From Burkholderia lata (GTDB lineage Bacteria > Pseudomonadota > Gammaproteobacteria > Burkholderiales > Burkholderiaceae): a stretch of 64,000 bases of DNA. The stretch covers positions 2,294,001 through 2,358,000 of the forward strand of contig NC_007511.1 of NCBI RefSeq assembly GCF_000012945.1, given 5' to 3'. Below are positions 33,965-43,522 of this stretch, one piece after another. Below the pieces are notes generated by a model that was not told the DNA's origin, did no database searches, and saw only the letters and a list, made by a program, of their open reading frames with translations. Numbering within the stretch: position 1 is the stretch's first letter; each line of letters opens with the position of its first letter. Both the position numbers and the translations under genes were made by a program.

Positions 33965-34924
33965 CTATGCCGGCTCGCCGACGAATCTCAGTTTCCCCGA
34001 TTCGCCCGACAGCAGCGCGCGATTCGCGTCCGCCGCCGCCCGCAGGTAATCCCACAGCGCGGTCACGCGCCGCAGCTTGCGCAGATCCTCGCGGCACGTC
34101 AGCCAGAAGCACCGCGTGACGACCACGTCGTCCGGCAGCACGGGCACGAGCGCCGGCTGCGTGGCCGCCATGAAGCACGGCAGGATCGCGAGCCCGCCGC
34201 CCTGCAGCGCCGCGAAATACTGCGCGATCACGCTCGTCGTGCGCAGCCCGGCCGTCGCGCCCGGCACCGCGCGGTCCAGGTACAGCAGTTCGTTGCTGAA
34301 CGCGAGATCGTCGACGTAGCTGATGAACGCGTGCTGCGCGAGATCGTCCGTGCAGGTAATCGGATCGTGGTTCGCGAGATAGTCGCGCGTCGCATAGAGC
34401 CGCAGCTGGTAGTCGCACAGCTTGGTGACCACGTAAGGCCCGCGCTCGGGCCGCTCGAGCGTGATCGCCAGGTCCGCCTCGCGCTTGGGCAGGTTGACGA
34501 AATGCGGCACCGGCAGCAGGTCGACCGTCACGTGCGGATGCTCGGCGCGAAACTGCGCGAGCTGCGGCGCGAGGAAAAAGCAGCCGAACCCTTCCGTCGA
34601 CCCGATCCGCACGTGGCCCGACAGCGCCTCGCCCGTGTTCGCGACCTGGTCGCACGCGGACTGCACGGTCGTCTCCATCGCGTCCGCATAGGCGACGAGC
34701 CGCTGCCCTTCGGCGGTCAGCGTGAAGCCGCCGGAGCGCGACTTGTCGAACAGCAGCGTGCCCATCGCGGCCTCGAGCGCGCGAATGCGCCGCGCGACGG
34801 TCGTGTAGTCGACGCCCAGCCGCTTGGCGGCGCCGCTCGCGCGCTGCGTGCGCGCGACTTCGAGGAAAAAGCGCAGGTCGTCCCAGTTCAGGTTGCCGGA
34901 AACCGGCTCGGTGGCGTGTCGCAT
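33965..34924 (-). CDS. LysR-family regulator of the MFS-mmsAB genes
   Basis: A 319-residue LysR. The DNA-binding domain (DDLRFFLEVARTQRASGAAKRLGVDYTTVARRI) differs from most LysRs at the recognition helix (DYTTVARR rather than QPxxSxxI), typical of the subgroup that governs small catabolic operons. An effector domain follows. The ATG at 34924 faces the MFS gene across a 157-nt region containing a palindrome at 34968. It probably activates the MFS-mmsA-mmsB genes. Confidence 0.88.
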   Translation of the reverse strand: MRHATEPVSGNLNWDDLRFFLEVARTQRASGAAKRLGVDYTTVARRIRALEAAMGTLLFDKSRSGGFTLTAEGQRLVAYADAMETTVQSACDQVANTGEALSGHVRIGSTEGFGCFFLAPQLAQFRAEHPHVTVDLLPVPHFVNLPKREADLAITLERPERGPYVVTKLCDYQLRLYATRDYLANHDPITCTDDLAQHAFISYVDDLAFSNELLYLDRAVPGATAGLRTTSVIAQYFAALQGGGLAILPCFMAATQPALVPVLPDDVVVTRCFWLTCREDLRKLRRVTALWDYLRAAADANRALLSGESGKLRFVGEPA

Positions 34925-34967
34925 CGGCGAGGGAAAAAGGGGCTGGAATCTCCGGGCCGGCCGTCGA

Positions 34968-34983
34968 TATGCATAAATGCACA
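34968..34983. promoter_or_regulatory. candidate LysR palindrome
   Basis: TATGCAT, AA, then ATGCACA form a near-perfect inverted repeat in the region between LysR and MFS genes. A -10-like TATACT follows at 35028-35033 on the plus strand without a good -35, consistent with an activated promoter. The dyad is visible; the function is inferred. Confidence 0.45.
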
Positions 34984-35081
34984 TCCAACCGGTTTCTTTA
35001 TCGGTACATGATGAATCTGCGCATAACTATACTCGACCGTGACCTGCGGACCACGAGCCGCGGCACCACCACGGAGACACC

Positions 35082-36401
35082 ATGCAGACGCGATCCACCC
35101 TCGATGAGCATGCGACAGTCGCGGCGCCGGCGCCCGAGCGCACCGCGAAGCACTACCTGCTGGCCGGCTGGGCCAGCATGGCCGGCACCACGATCGAGTG
35201 GTACGACTTCTTCCTCTACGGCACGGCCGCCGCGCTCGTCTTCAACCGCATCTTCTTCCCGTCGCTGGACCCGGTCGTCGGCACGCTCGCCGCATTCGGC
35301 ACGTTCGCGGTGGGCTTTATCGGCCGGCCGATGGGCGGCATCGTGTTCGGCCACTTCGGCGACCGTATCGGCCGCAAGTCGATGCTGATGATCACGCTGC
35401 TGCTGATGGGCGTGCCGAGCATGATCATCGGGCTGATCCCGTCGTACGACAGCATCGGCTACTGGGCCGCCGCGCTGCTGATCGCGATGCGCTTCCTGCA
35501 GGGGATGGCCGTCGGCGGCGAATGGGGCGGCGCGGTGCTGATGGCCGTCGAACACGCGCCGAAGGGCCGCAAGGGGCTGTTCGGCAGCCTGCCGCAAACG
35601 GGCGTCGGGCTCGGCCTGATCCTGTCGTCGGTCGCGATGGCCGCGGTGGCCGCGCTGCCGGAAGCCGACATGCTGTCGTGGGGCTGGCGCGTACCGTTCC
35701 TCGCGAGCATCGCGCTCGTCGGCCTCGGCTGGTTCATCCGCGCGAAGGTGCCCGAATCGCCCGACTTCGAGAAGATGCGGCGCCAGGGCAAGGCCGAGAA
35801 GTCGCCGGTGACGGCCGCGCTGCGCCGCCATCCGCGCGAGGTGCTGACGATCGTCGGCGCCCGTGCCGCCGAGAACACCTGGTTCTACATGGTCGTCACG
35901 TTCGCACTCGCTTACGCGACGCAGCAGCTGCACCTGCCGAAGGCCGAGATGCTGCACGCGATCACGGCCGGCGCGGCGCTGTCGCTCGTCACGATGCCGC
36001 TGTGCGGCCACCTGAGCGACCGCATCGGCCAGCGCCGGATGTTCGCGATCGGCCTCGTGCTGATGTGCATGTTCGCCGCACCGTTCTTCATGATGCTCGG
36101 CACGCAGCAGACGTCGTACGCATGGTGGGCGATCGTGCTCGGCCTCGGCGTCGTGTTCCCGATCCTCTATGCGCCGGAATCGCTGCTGTTCGCGCAGCAG
36201 TTCCCCGCGGAAATCCGCTACAGCGGCATCTCGCTGTCGGTGCAGTTGGCCGGCGTGATCGGCGGCGGCTTCGCGCCGATGATCGCGACGTCGCTGCTCA
36301 AGGCCGGCGGCGGCCAGCCGCATTACGTGATCGCGTACCTCGTCGGCTTCGGCGTGTTCGCGCTCGTGTGTACCGCGCTGATGCGCCCGGCACGCGCCTG
36401 A
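35082..36401 (+). CDS. MFS transporter, MHS family
   Basis: A 439-residue, 12-helix symporter with MHS motifs (GTTIEWYDFFLYGTAAALVF; FGDRIGRKSMLMIT; GEWGGAVLMAVEHAP). It likely imports a small carboxylate. The ATG at 35082 follows ACGGAGACACC. It is the first gene of a cluster with mmsA and mmsB, suggesting a branched-chain hydroxy acid or methylmalonate-type substrate, such as 3-hydroxyisobutyrate. A strong hairpin separates it from mmsA. Confidence 0.9.
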   Translation: MQTRSTLDEHATVAAPAPERTAKHYLLAGWASMAGTTIEWYDFFLYGTAAALVFNRIFFPSLDPVVGTLAAFGTFAVGFIGRPMGGIVFGHFGDRIGRKSMLMITLLLMGVPSMIIGLIPSYDSIGYWAAALLIAMRFLQGMAVGGEWGGAVLMAVEHAPKGRKGLFGSLPQTGVGLGLILSSVAMAAVAALPEADMLSWGWRVPFLASIALVGLGWFIRAKVPESPDFEKMRRQGKAEKSPVTAALRRHPREVLTIVGARAAENTWFYMVVTFALAYATQQLHLPKAEMLHAITAGAALSLVTMPLCGHLSDRIGQRRMFAIGLVLMCMFAAPFFMMLGTQQTSYAWWAIVLGLGVVFPILYAPESLLFAQQFPAEIRYSGISLSVQLAGVIGGGFAPMIATSLLKAGGGQPHYVIAYLVGFGVFALVCTALMRPARA

Positions 36402-36443
36402 GCACGCCGGCCTGCCTTCGATCGATTTCAGTTCAGCCTGCCG

Positions 36444-36469
36444 ACCGCCGCGCATGCTCGCGCGGCGGT
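36444..36469 (+). terminator. hairpin between MFS gene and mmsA
   Basis: A 10-bp perfect stem (ACCGCCGCGC with GCGCGGCGGT) with a 6-nt loop, followed 11 nt later by TTTTT (36481-36485). It is a credible terminator or attenuator upstream of mmsA, so mmsA may have partly independent expression. Confidence 0.6.
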
Positions 36470-36513
36470 AGCAGACACCCTTTTTGTCGTCACACCGATT
36501 ACCGGAGAGTTCC

Positions 36514-38040
36514 ATGAACGCCGCAGTTCCCCAGACCACCCTCGCCCTGCCCACCGCCAAGCTGCTGATCGACGGCGCGTTCGTCGAATCGCAAAGCACC
36601 GAATGGGGCGACATCGTCAACCCCGCGACGCAGGAAGTGATCGGCCGCGTGCCGTTTGCGACGCTCGACGAGGTCGATGCCGCGATCGCGTCCGCGCAGC
36701 GCGCGTTCCAGACGTGGAAGACGACGCCGATCGGCGCGCGGCTGCGCATCATGCTGAAGTTCCAGGATCTCGTGCGCCGCAATCTCGAACGGATCGCGCA
36801 CACGCTGACGGCCGAGCAAGGCAAGACGCTGCCCGACGCACAGGGCGACATCTTCCGCGGCCTCGAAGTGGTCGAGCACGCGTGCTCGATCGGCACGCTG
36901 CAGCAAGGCGAATTCGCGGAGAACGTCGCGGGCGGCGTCGATACCTACACGCTGCGCCAGCCGATCGGCGTGTGCGCGGGCATCACGCCGTTCAACTTCC
37001 CCGGCATGATTCCGCTGTGGATGTTCCCGATGGCGATCGTGTGCGGCAACACGTTCGTGCTGAAGCCGTCGGAGCAGGACCCGCTGTCGACGATGCAGCT
37101 CGTCGAGCTCGCGATCGAGGCCGGCGTGCCGCAAGGCGTGCTCAACGTCGTACACGGCGGCAAGACGGTGGTCGACCGTCTCTGCACGCACCCGGACATC
37201 AAGGCGATCTCGTTCGTCGGCTCGACGCGCGTCGGCACGCACGTGTACAACCTCGGCAGCCAGCACGGCAAGCGCGTGCAGTCGATGATGGGCGCGAAGA
37301 ACCACGCGGTCGTGCTGCCCGATGCGCACCGCGAGCAGTCGATCAACGCACTCGTCGGCGCGGGCTTCGGCGCGGCCGGCCAGCGCTGCATGGCGACGTC
37401 GGTCGTCGTGCTGGTCGGCAAGGCGCGCGACTGGCTGCCGGAGCTCGTCGAGAAGGCGAAGGCGCTGAAGGTCAATGCGGGCGCGGAAGCCGGCACGGAC
37501 GTGGGGCCGGTCGTGTCGAAGGCCGCAAAGGAACGCATCCTGTCGCTGATCGACCAGGGCGTGAAGGAAGGCGCGACGCTGTTGCTCGACGGCCGCGACG
37601 TCAAGGTGCCCGGCTACGAGCAGGGCAACTTCGTCGGCCCGACGATCTTCTCGGGCGTGACGACCGACATGTCGATCTACACGGAAGAAATCTTCGGGCC
37701 GGTGGTGGTCGTGCTCGAAGCCGACACGCTCGACGAAGCGATCGCGCTCGTCAACCGCAACCCGATGGGCAACGGCGTGGGGCTGTTCACGCAGAGCGGC
37801 GCGGCCGCGCGCAAGTTCCAGAGCGAGATCGACATCGGCCAGGTCGGCATCAACATCCCGATTCCGGTGCCGGTGCCCTACTTCAGCTTCACGGGCTCGC
37901 GCGGCTCGAAGCTCGGCGATCTCGGCCCGTACGGCAAGCAGGTCGTGCAGTTCTACACGCAGACCAAGACGGTCACCGCGCGCTGGTTCGACGACGACGC
38001 GACGGCCGGCGGCGTGAACACGACGATCGCGCTGCGCTGA
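36514..38040 (+). CDS. mmsA: methylmalonate-semialdehyde dehydrogenase (CoA-acylating)
   Basis: A 508-residue aldehyde dehydrogenase. The catalytic Cys C292 lies in [13 protein letters not shown]. The typical MmsA features are present, including [17 protein letters not shown] and [12 protein letters not shown]; the N-terminal [11 protein letters not shown] is normal. It converts (S)-methylmalonate semialdehyde to propionyl-CoA (valine and thymine degradation), using NAD and CoA. The ATG at 36514 follows CCGGAGAGTTCC. mmsB starts 16 nt after its stop, so they are one operon. High confidence by family and context. Confidence 0.95.
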   Translation: MNAAVPQTTLALPTAKLLIDGAFVESQSTEWGDIVNPATQEVIGRVPFATLDEVDAAIASAQRAFQTWKTTPIGARLRIMLKFQDLVRRNLERIAHTLTAEQGKTLPDAQGDIFRGLEVVEHACSIGTLQQGEFAENVAGGVDTYTLRQPIGVCAGITPFNFPGMIPLWMFPMAIVCGNTFVLKPSEQDPLSTMQLVELAIEAGVPQGVLNVVHGGKTVVDRLCTHPDIKAISFVGSTRVGTHVYNLGSQHGKRVQSMMGAKNHAVVLPDAHREQSINALVGAGFGAAGQRCMATSVVVLVGKARDWLPELVEKAKALKVNAGAEAGTDVGPVVSKAAKERILSLIDQGVKEGATLLLDGRDVKVPGYEQGNFVGPTIFSGVTTDMSIYTEEIFGPVVVVLEADTLDEAIALVNRNPMGNGVGLFTQSGAAARKFQSEIDIGQVGINIPIPVPVPYFSFTGSRGSKLGDLGPYGKQVVQFYTQTKTVTARWFDDDATAGGVNTTIALR

Positions 38041-38056
38041 CCCAGGGAGCCTGTCA

Positions 38057-38947
38057 ATGGAAATCGCATTCATCGGACTCGGCAACATGGGCGGCCCGAT
38101 GGCCGCCAACCTGCTGAAAGCCGGCCACGCGCTGACGGTGTTCGACCTCGACGCGCACGCGGTCGACGTCGCGGTACGCGCTGGCGCAACGGCCGCCGGC
38201 TCGCCGCGTGAAGCGGCCGCGCGCGGCGCGATCGTGATCACGATGCTGCCGGCCGCGCAGCACGTGCGCGCGGTCTATCTCGGCGACGACGGCGTGCTGG
38301 CCGGCGCACGCGCCGGCGCCGCGCTGATCGACTGCAGCACGATCGATCCGGGCACCGTGCGCGCGGTGGCCGAGGCCGCCGCGCAGCGCGACTTCCCGCT
38401 CGCCGACGCGCCCGTGTCGGGCGGCACCGGCGGCGCGCTAGCCGGCACGCTGACCTTCATGGTCGGCGCGGACGCCGCGCTGTTCGAGCGCATCCGCCCC
38501 GTGCTGCTCGACATGGGCAAAAACGTCGTGCAGTGCGGCGGCACGGGCACCGGGCAGATCGCGAAGATCTGCAACAACCTGCTGCTCGGGATCTCGATGA
38601 TGGGCGTATCGGAAGCGATGGCGCTCGGCGCCGCGCTGGGGATCGATCCGGCGGTGCTGGCCGGCATCATCAATACGTCGACCGGCCGCTGCTGGAGCTC
38701 GGACGCGTACAACCCGTATCCGGGCGTGAGCGACACCGCGCCGGCCGCGCGCGGCTACGCGGGCGGGTTCGCGGCGAACCTGATGCTGAAGGATCTCGGG
38801 CTCGCGACCGAAGCGGCGCGCAGCGCGCACCAGCCGGTGTGGATGGGCGCGCTCGCGCAGCAGCTCTATCAGTCGATGAGCCAGCAGGGGCTCGGCACGC
38901 TCGACTTCTCCGCATGCGTGAAGCTGTACGAGGCGCAGCCGGCGTAA
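38057..38947 (+). CDS. mmsB: 3-hydroxyisobutyrate dehydrogenase
   Basis: A 296-residue beta-hydroxyacid dehydrogenase. The Rossmann motif GLGNMGGPM begins at residue 7; DAPVSGGTGGALAGTLTFMVGG-type substrate loop and the catalytic lysine in GQIAKICNNLLL are intact. It oxidises (S)-3-hydroxyisobutyrate to methylmalonate semialdehyde, the substrate of MmsA. The ATG at 38057 has CAGGGAG 8 nt upstream. It ends the mmsAB operon and is followed by a stem-loop. Confidence 0.95.
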   Translation: MEIAFIGLGNMGGPMAANLLKAGHALTVFDLDAHAVDVAVRAGATAAGSPREAAARGAIVITMLPAAQHVRAVYLGDDGVLAGARAGAALIDCSTIDPGTVRAVAEAAAQRDFPLADAPVSGGTGGALAGTLTFMVGADAALFERIRPVLLDMGKNVVQCGGTGTGQIAKICNNLLLGISMMGVSEAMALGAALGIDPAVLAGIINTSTGRCWSSDAYNPYPGVSDTAPAARGYAGGFAANLMLKDLGLATEAARSAHQPVWMGALAQQLYQSMSQQGLGTLDFSACVKLYEAQPA

Positions 38948-38975
38948 GCACCGCCGCCTGCACCGGACGCGCGCC

Positions 38976-39008
38976 GACCCGCGATGTGCCTGAACGGCAT
39001 CGCGGGTC
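38976..39008 (+). terminator. hairpin after mmsB
   Basis: GACCCGCGATG and CATCGCGGGTC form an 11-bp stem around an 11-nt loop, followed by GTTTCG. It is 28 nt past the mmsB stop and the convergent lipoprotein gene ends at 39068, so it may serve both directions. Confidence 0.6.
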
Positions 39009-39067
39009 GTTTCGCATGCGGGGAAGAAAAACGCGGGCGGTGGCGGCGCGTCGGCGCCGCCGGTCGC

Positions 39068-39400
39068 TCAACTGCGCGGGTTCGACGCCGTCTCGAAGGT
39101 CGGATGGCACTCGAACGCGAGTTCGGAGCGCGCGCCGACACGACTGCTGCCGGTCAGCGATTCCTGCTTCATGCTCGCGCGCATGCCGCGCTGCGTGCAG
39201 TAGTTGGTGGCTTCGTCGATGGCCTTCGTGTGGGCATCGGCCCACGTCGTCGACACGCCGACCGTGCGCGTCGTCACGGTGAACACGTTGGGGTTCGACG
39301 TCGCGGTCACGTCGGAAGCGGTCGAACACGCGGCGAGCAAGCATGCAGCAGCCGCGATGGTCAACCATCGCAAGGTTCGAAAGGAAACTGGAGTGGACAT
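39068..39400 (-). CDS. small lipoprotein, 110 aa
   Basis: A lipoprotein signal with lipobox LLAAC (Cys about residue 25) and a short periplasmic domain, with two Cys (NYCTQRG and FECHPTF) that may form a disulfide. The middle segment VTTRTVGVSTTWADAHTKAIDEATNYC has the layout of a small secreted stress protein. No specific family recognised. Start ATG 39400, poor ribosome site. Confidence 0.7.
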   Translation of the reverse strand: MSTPVSFRTLRWLTIAAAACLLAACSTASDVTATSNPNVFTVTTRTVGVSTTWADAHTKAIDEATNYCTQRGMRASMKQESLTGSSRVGARSELAFECHPTFETASNPRS

Positions 39401-39905
39401 GGGGAGAAAGCGCGCGCCGTTCGACGCGCATTGAGCAACATAGGCGACAGTATGCCTGCTCGATCGCCGGAGATCATGCCCCTTTCAGTGAACACATTGT
39501 TTCGAATGGTTAAACGATGATGAAAATGGGGCAATATTTCCGCCTCAATTCCGGGCCAGATCGCGCCGGCGGGTAGTTTTGCCCGGTCGCCCCGCCGCAT
39601 CGCGCTCTCCGGCGGCCGATCCGGGGATCGGCTCGCTGCCGGATCCTTCCGGTATTTCCACGAGGCGCCGCCATGCCGGCTGCCCTCAGCGCATGGCGCG
39701 GACGGGCGCGGCAGGTCGGCCATCGGCAGACCGTCGAAACCATCCCCCAGGCCCGGTGCGCAGCCCCGCAGGCACATCGCTTGCGCCATCCACGCGCCCG
39801 CCGCTCCGGCGGACAGCATCCTTCCCTCAACCGGCGCTGCGCACCGCGCGACCCTTCGCGCGGCGGTCCCGCATCGCAAGCAGGTTCCCTGAACGAGAGG
39901 ACAAC
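39401..39905. other. 505-nt intergenic region with an AT-rich patch
   Basis: It lies between two divergent lipoprotein genes. The stretch 39490-39550 is clearly AT-richer (TTTCGAATGGTTAAACGATG and AAATGGGGCAATATTTCC parts) and is the likely promoter zone. The rest is GC-rich with no hairpin or coding signal that I would support. Confidence 0.45.
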
Positions 39906-40670
39906 ATGAAATCAATACGAACGCTGGTCGCGCTGTGCTCGGTCGTTTCCGTACTCGCGGCATGTGGCGGCGACGGCAACGACGTCGGCACCGAGCTCGG
40001 CATCTCGAAGCCGCAGGCGCGCTTCATCAACGCGGTGCCGGCCGGGCCGAACCTCGACTACTACCTGAACGCGAAGCTCGACCAGGGCGGTATCGCGTAC
40101 AAGGGCGTGACGCGCTATCACGACGTCGACTCCGGCACGCAGAACGCGAGCTACGACATCTCCGGCACGACGTCGACCATCGCCGCGCAATCGTTCAGCG
40201 CGGCAAACGGCCATCACTACACGACGATCGCGCTGCCGAGCACGACGTCGCTGATCTCCGTGATCGACGATCCGTACGACAAGGGCCTGCTGTCGGACAA
40301 GGCGCGCGTGCGCAGCTTCAACGCGTCGCCGAACGCGCAGAACGTCGACATGTACGTCGTCCCGCCCGGCACCGACATCACGACGCAAAGCCCGACGCTC
40401 GCGGGCGCGGCCTACCAGAACGCGGTGCCGGCATCGACGCAGGATTCGATCTACCTGAACGGCGGCAGCTACCAGGTGATCGTCACGACGGCCGGCAGCA
40501 AGACGCCGATCCTCAAGACCGCGCCGGTCACCATCAACAACAACGCCGACTGGCTGCTGCTGACGATCCCGTCGGGCGGGGTCGGCGACGTGACGCCGAA
40601 CGATATCCACGTGCTGGTTGCGCAGGGCAACGACGCCGATACGTCCGCGCAGGAGCTCGGCCCGCAGTAG
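39906..40670 (+). CDS. DUF4397-domain lipoprotein
   Basis: 254 residues. Lipobox LAACGG (Cys about residue 20). The rest resembles DUF4397, a periplasmic or surface beta-sandwich domain present as two similar halves (RFINAVPAGPNLDYYLN, VRSFNASPNAQNVDMYVVPPG), each ending near a YxxI turn. The ATG at 39906 follows GAGAGGACAAC. Family has no fixed biochemical role. It stands alone with its own promoter region. Confidence 0.8.
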   Translation: MKSIRTLVALCSVVSVLAACGGDGNDVGTELGISKPQARFINAVPAGPNLDYYLNAKLDQGGIAYKGVTRYHDVDSGTQNASYDISGTTSTIAAQSFSAANGHHYTTIALPSTTSLISVIDDPYDKGLLSDKARVRSFNASPNAQNVDMYVVPPGTDITTQSPTLAGAAYQNAVPASTQDSIYLNGGSYQVIVTTAGSKTPILKTAPVTINNNADWLLLTIPSGGVGDVTPNDIHVLVAQGNDADTSAQELGPQ

Positions 40671-40738
40671 GGACCGCCAGCCAACGGTTGTGGCGGCCGG
40701 CGCGATCGTGCCGCCCGCCGCACCTTCTCGTCACGCAG

Positions 40739-41269
40739 TCAGTTGTTGCGCTCCAGGACGATCACATGCTCGGCGCGCGTGCCGTCGCCGTGCGTCACGT
40801 CGACCGCGCCGACGTGACGCACGTGCCAGCCCGGCCGCGTCGCGATCTGCGGCAGGTTGCCGGACGGCCGGCTCTCGATCCCGCCGAGCCCCTCGTCGGG
40901 CGTCTCGACCGCTTCGTCGAGCGACGCGTTCGAATAAATCACGTTGTCATGCCACTTCGACGCGCCTGCGGCCGCTTCCATGCCCTTGCCGTCGACGTCG
41001 ACCGTGCTGTCGGTCATCGCCATGTTCGCGTTGTCGAGCGTCGGGATCCGGGCAGCCGCCCGCCGTACGGGGTCGGCGCTGTCGGGCGCATGTGTGCCGC
41101 GCTCGATCGGCGGCAGGCCGGTCGGCGTCTTCGCGGCAACCATTTCGGGCGTCAACGGGTGCCCGCTCGCCGGATCGGGCATGCGGCGCGCCGCCGGCGC
41201 TGTCGCCGGGCGCTTCGCCGCCTCGTCTCGCCGATATTTCGGGTCAGGGTTCGATTCCGCGTTCTGCAT
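40739..41269 (-). CDS. hypothetical protein, 176 aa
   Basis: A hydrophilic, proline/alanine-rich protein with no signal peptide or membrane segment, probably partly disordered in the first 80 residues. The C-terminal half (WHDNVIYSNASLDEAVETPDEG, then HVRHVGAVDVTHGDGT) is more ordered. The ATG at 41269 is preceded by a textbook AAGGAGGTG, so it is expressed well. Family unknown. Confidence 0.7.
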   Translation of the reverse strand: MQNAESNPDPKYRRDEAAKRPATAPAARRMPDPASGHPLTPEMVAAKTPTGLPPIERGTHAPDSADPVRRAAARIPTLDNANMAMTDSTVDVDGKGMEAAAGASKWHDNVIYSNASLDEAVETPDEGLGGIESRPSGNLPQIATRPGWHVRHVGAVDVTHGDGTRAEHVIVLERNN

Positions 41270-41421
41270 CGCACCTCCTTGTCCGGCCGGCGCGCGCCGG
41301 CATCAGGCTGGCGCCGCCGGTCCGGGAATCGCTACAACGGTCCTTGCAAATCTTTCATGTGCTCGGCAAAGCACGCACACACCACCCGGCGCACGTGCCA
41401 GGCCGGCACGGCACCTGAAAG

Positions 41422-41443
41422 GCGGACGGCACGCCGTCCGCCA
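41422..41443 (-). terminator. perfect 10-bp stem after the small lipoprotein
   Basis: GGCGGACGGC and GCCGTCCGCC with only 2 nt between, 18 nt past the lipoprotein stop; read on the minus strand it is followed by TTTC. A good terminator candidate. Confidence 0.6.
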
Positions 41444-41460
41444 CACGAGACAACGGCGGG

Positions 41461-41718
41461 TCAGCCGCCGCTCGCGCCGCCCGGCGCGGAGGCCGCGCCC
41501 GGCATGCTCGCGCCGCTGTCGCCGCTGCTGCCGGCCGCGCCGCTGCTCGGCGCGGCCGATGGCGCGGCCGACATGCCGCCCGTTGCGCTCGTGTCCGAGC
41601 TCGCGCTGCTGCTGTCGCTTTCGCTCTTCTTCTGGCAGCCCGCACCCGCCGCCAGGCCCGCAATCAGGAGGCCGGCGAAGACGGCTCGCGATACATGACG
41701 AAGTGAATATCGCTGCAT
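41461..41718 (-). CDS. small Ser/Ala/Gly-rich lipoprotein, 85 aa
   Basis: A lipoprotein signal with lipobox AGAGC (Cys about residue 28), then QKKSESDSSSASSDTSATGG and a low-complexity tail of Ala, Ser, Gly, Pro. It is a disordered surface or periplasmic lipoprotein of unknown role. ATG 41718 follows GGAGGTGTC; the longer frame to 41805 is rejected. Its own terminator follows. Confidence 0.75.
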   Translation of the reverse strand: MQRYSLRHVSRAVFAGLLIAGLAAGAGCQKKSESDSSSASSDTSATGGMSAAPSAAPSSGAAGSSGDSGASMPGAASAPGGASGG

Positions 41719-41967
41719 GACACCTCCGCTGATGTCGATGTGGATGGAGCCCGCTGGCGAGCAATTCCCGTGCCGCACCGGCCGCCGCCGGCACCCGCAT
41801 TCCATTCATTTTTCAAATGACGCCTAACCGAATATTTAATTTCCCATCACCGGGCCGGCCTTCCATACTCGCGAACAAATCCGAGACATAACGTCCACGG
41901 CGGCCGGGCCGGCGCAGCGTTCCCACGCGGCCGGTTTCGCGCCCCGCACATGGAAGGAGACAACGGC

Positions 41968-43500
41968 GTGCAATTGGAAGCCACCCACCGCCCGGGCATC
42001 GTGCTCGGCGCGGACGACGCATCGTATCGAACCGATTCGGCCGCGCGCGACCCCGCGCTGAGCCCGCGGCTGCACAACCCCGACCTCGCACCCACCAAGG
42101 CCGAGGGCCGGACGTGGGGCCGCTACAGCATCTTTGCGCTGTGGACCAACGACGTGCACAACATCGCGAACTACTCGTTCGCGATCGGGCTGTTCGCGCT
42201 CGGCCTGTCGGGCTGGCAGATGCTCGCGTCGCTCGCGATCGGCGCGGTGCTCGTGTACTGCTTCATGAACCTCACCGGCTACATGGGCCAGAAGACCGGC
42301 GTGCCGTTCCCGGTGATCAGCCGGATGAGCTTCGGCATCTACGGCGCGCTGCTGCCCGCAATGATCCGCGCGGTGATCGCGATCGCATGGTTCGGGATCC
42401 AGACCTATCTCGCGTCGGTCGTGCTGCGCGTGCTGCTCACCGCGATCTGGCCGAGCCTCGCCGCGTTCGACCAGAACGCGATCTTCGGGCTGTCGACGCT
42501 CGGCTGGGTCACGTTCGTCGCGATCTGGCTCGTGCAGATCGGCATCCTCACGTACGGGATGGAAATGGTCCGCAAGTACGAAGGGCTGGCCGGCCCGGTC
42601 ATCCTCGTCACGACACTGTCGCTCGCCGCATGGATGTATAGCCGCACCGGCGGCCATCTCGCGATGTCGATCGGCAAGCCGCTGACCGGCTTCAAGATGT
42701 GGACGGAGATCTTCGCGGGCGGCTCGCTGTGGCTCGCGATCTACGGCACGCTGGTGCTCAACTTCTGCGATTTCGCGCGCTCGTCGCCGAGCGCGAAGAC
42801 GGTGCGCGTGGGCAACTTCTGGGGCCTGCCGGTCAACATCCTCGTGTTCGCGACGATCAGCTTCGTGCTCGCCGGCGCGCAGTTCAAGCTGAACGGCCAC
42901 ATCATCCACAGCCCGACGGAAATCATCGCGACGGTGCCGAACAAGCTGTTCCTCGTGCTCGGTTGCCTCGCGTTCCTGATCGTGACGGTCGCCGTGAACA
43001 TCATGGCGAACTTCGTCGCGCCGGCCTTCGTGCTGACGAGCCTGGCGCCGCATCGCCTGTCGTTCCGCCGCGCGGGCCTGATCAGCGCAACGGTCGCCGT
43101 GCTGATCCTGCCGTGGAACCTGTACAACAGCCCGATCGTGATCGTCTACTTCCTGTCCGGCCTCGGCGCGCTGCTCGGCCCGCTGTACGGGATCATCACG
43201 GTCGACTACTGGCTCGTGCGCAAGCAGCGCGTGAACGTGCCCGACCTCTATACCGAAGCGCCGACCGGCACCTACTTCTACACGCGCGGCGTGAACCGCA
43301 AGGCGCTCGCGGCGCTCGTGCCGTCCGCGCTGATCTCGATCACGCTCGCCGTCGTGCCGGCCTTCAGCGCGATGACGCCGTTCTCGTGGCTGCTCGGCGC
43401 GGCCATCGCGGGCACCGTGTACTGGCTGCTGGCCGATCGCAACCGGCACTACGAGGAGCGTTCGGGCGAGCCCATCGCGGTCGCCTGCGCCCAACACTGA
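41968..43500 (+). CDS. NCS1-family nucleobase/hydantoin-type permease
   Basis: A 510-residue, 12-helix symporter. The signature TM1 region WTNDVHNIANYSFAIGLF and GITVDYWLVRKQ near the C-terminus are typical of NCS1 (cytosine, allantoin, hydantoin, uracil). Start GTG 41968 has AAGGAG 10 nt upstream and is preferred over ATG 41950, which lacks a ribosome site. Followed 22 nt later by a racemase-superfamily gene, consistent with uptake of an N-heterocycle such as allantoin or hydantoin and its isomer. Substrate inferred. Confidence 0.9.
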   Translation: MQLEATHRPGIVLGADDASYRTDSAARDPALSPRLHNPDLAPTKAEGRTWGRYSIFALWTNDVHNIANYSFAIGLFALGLSGWQMLASLAIGAVLVYCFMNLTGYMGQKTGVPFPVISRMSFGIYGALLPAMIRAVIAIAWFGIQTYLASVVLRVLLTAIWPSLAAFDQNAIFGLSTLGWVTFVAIWLVQIGILTYGMEMVRKYEGLAGPVILVTTLSLAAWMYSRTGGHLAMSIGKPLTGFKMWTEIFAGGSLWLAIYGTLVLNFCDFARSSPSAKTVRVGNFWGLPVNILVFATISFVLAGAQFKLNGHIIHSPTEIIATVPNKLFLVLGCLAFLIVTVAVNIMANFVAPAFVLTSLAPHRLSFRRAGLISATVAVLILPWNLYNSPIVIVYFLSGLGALLGPLYGIITVDYWLVRKQRVNVPDLYTEAPTGTYFYTRGVNRKALAALVPSALISITLAVVPAFSAMTPFSWLLGAAIAGTVYWLLADRNRHYEERSGEPIAVACAQH

Positions 43501-43522
43501 AACACATGCATACGGAGTCGCA

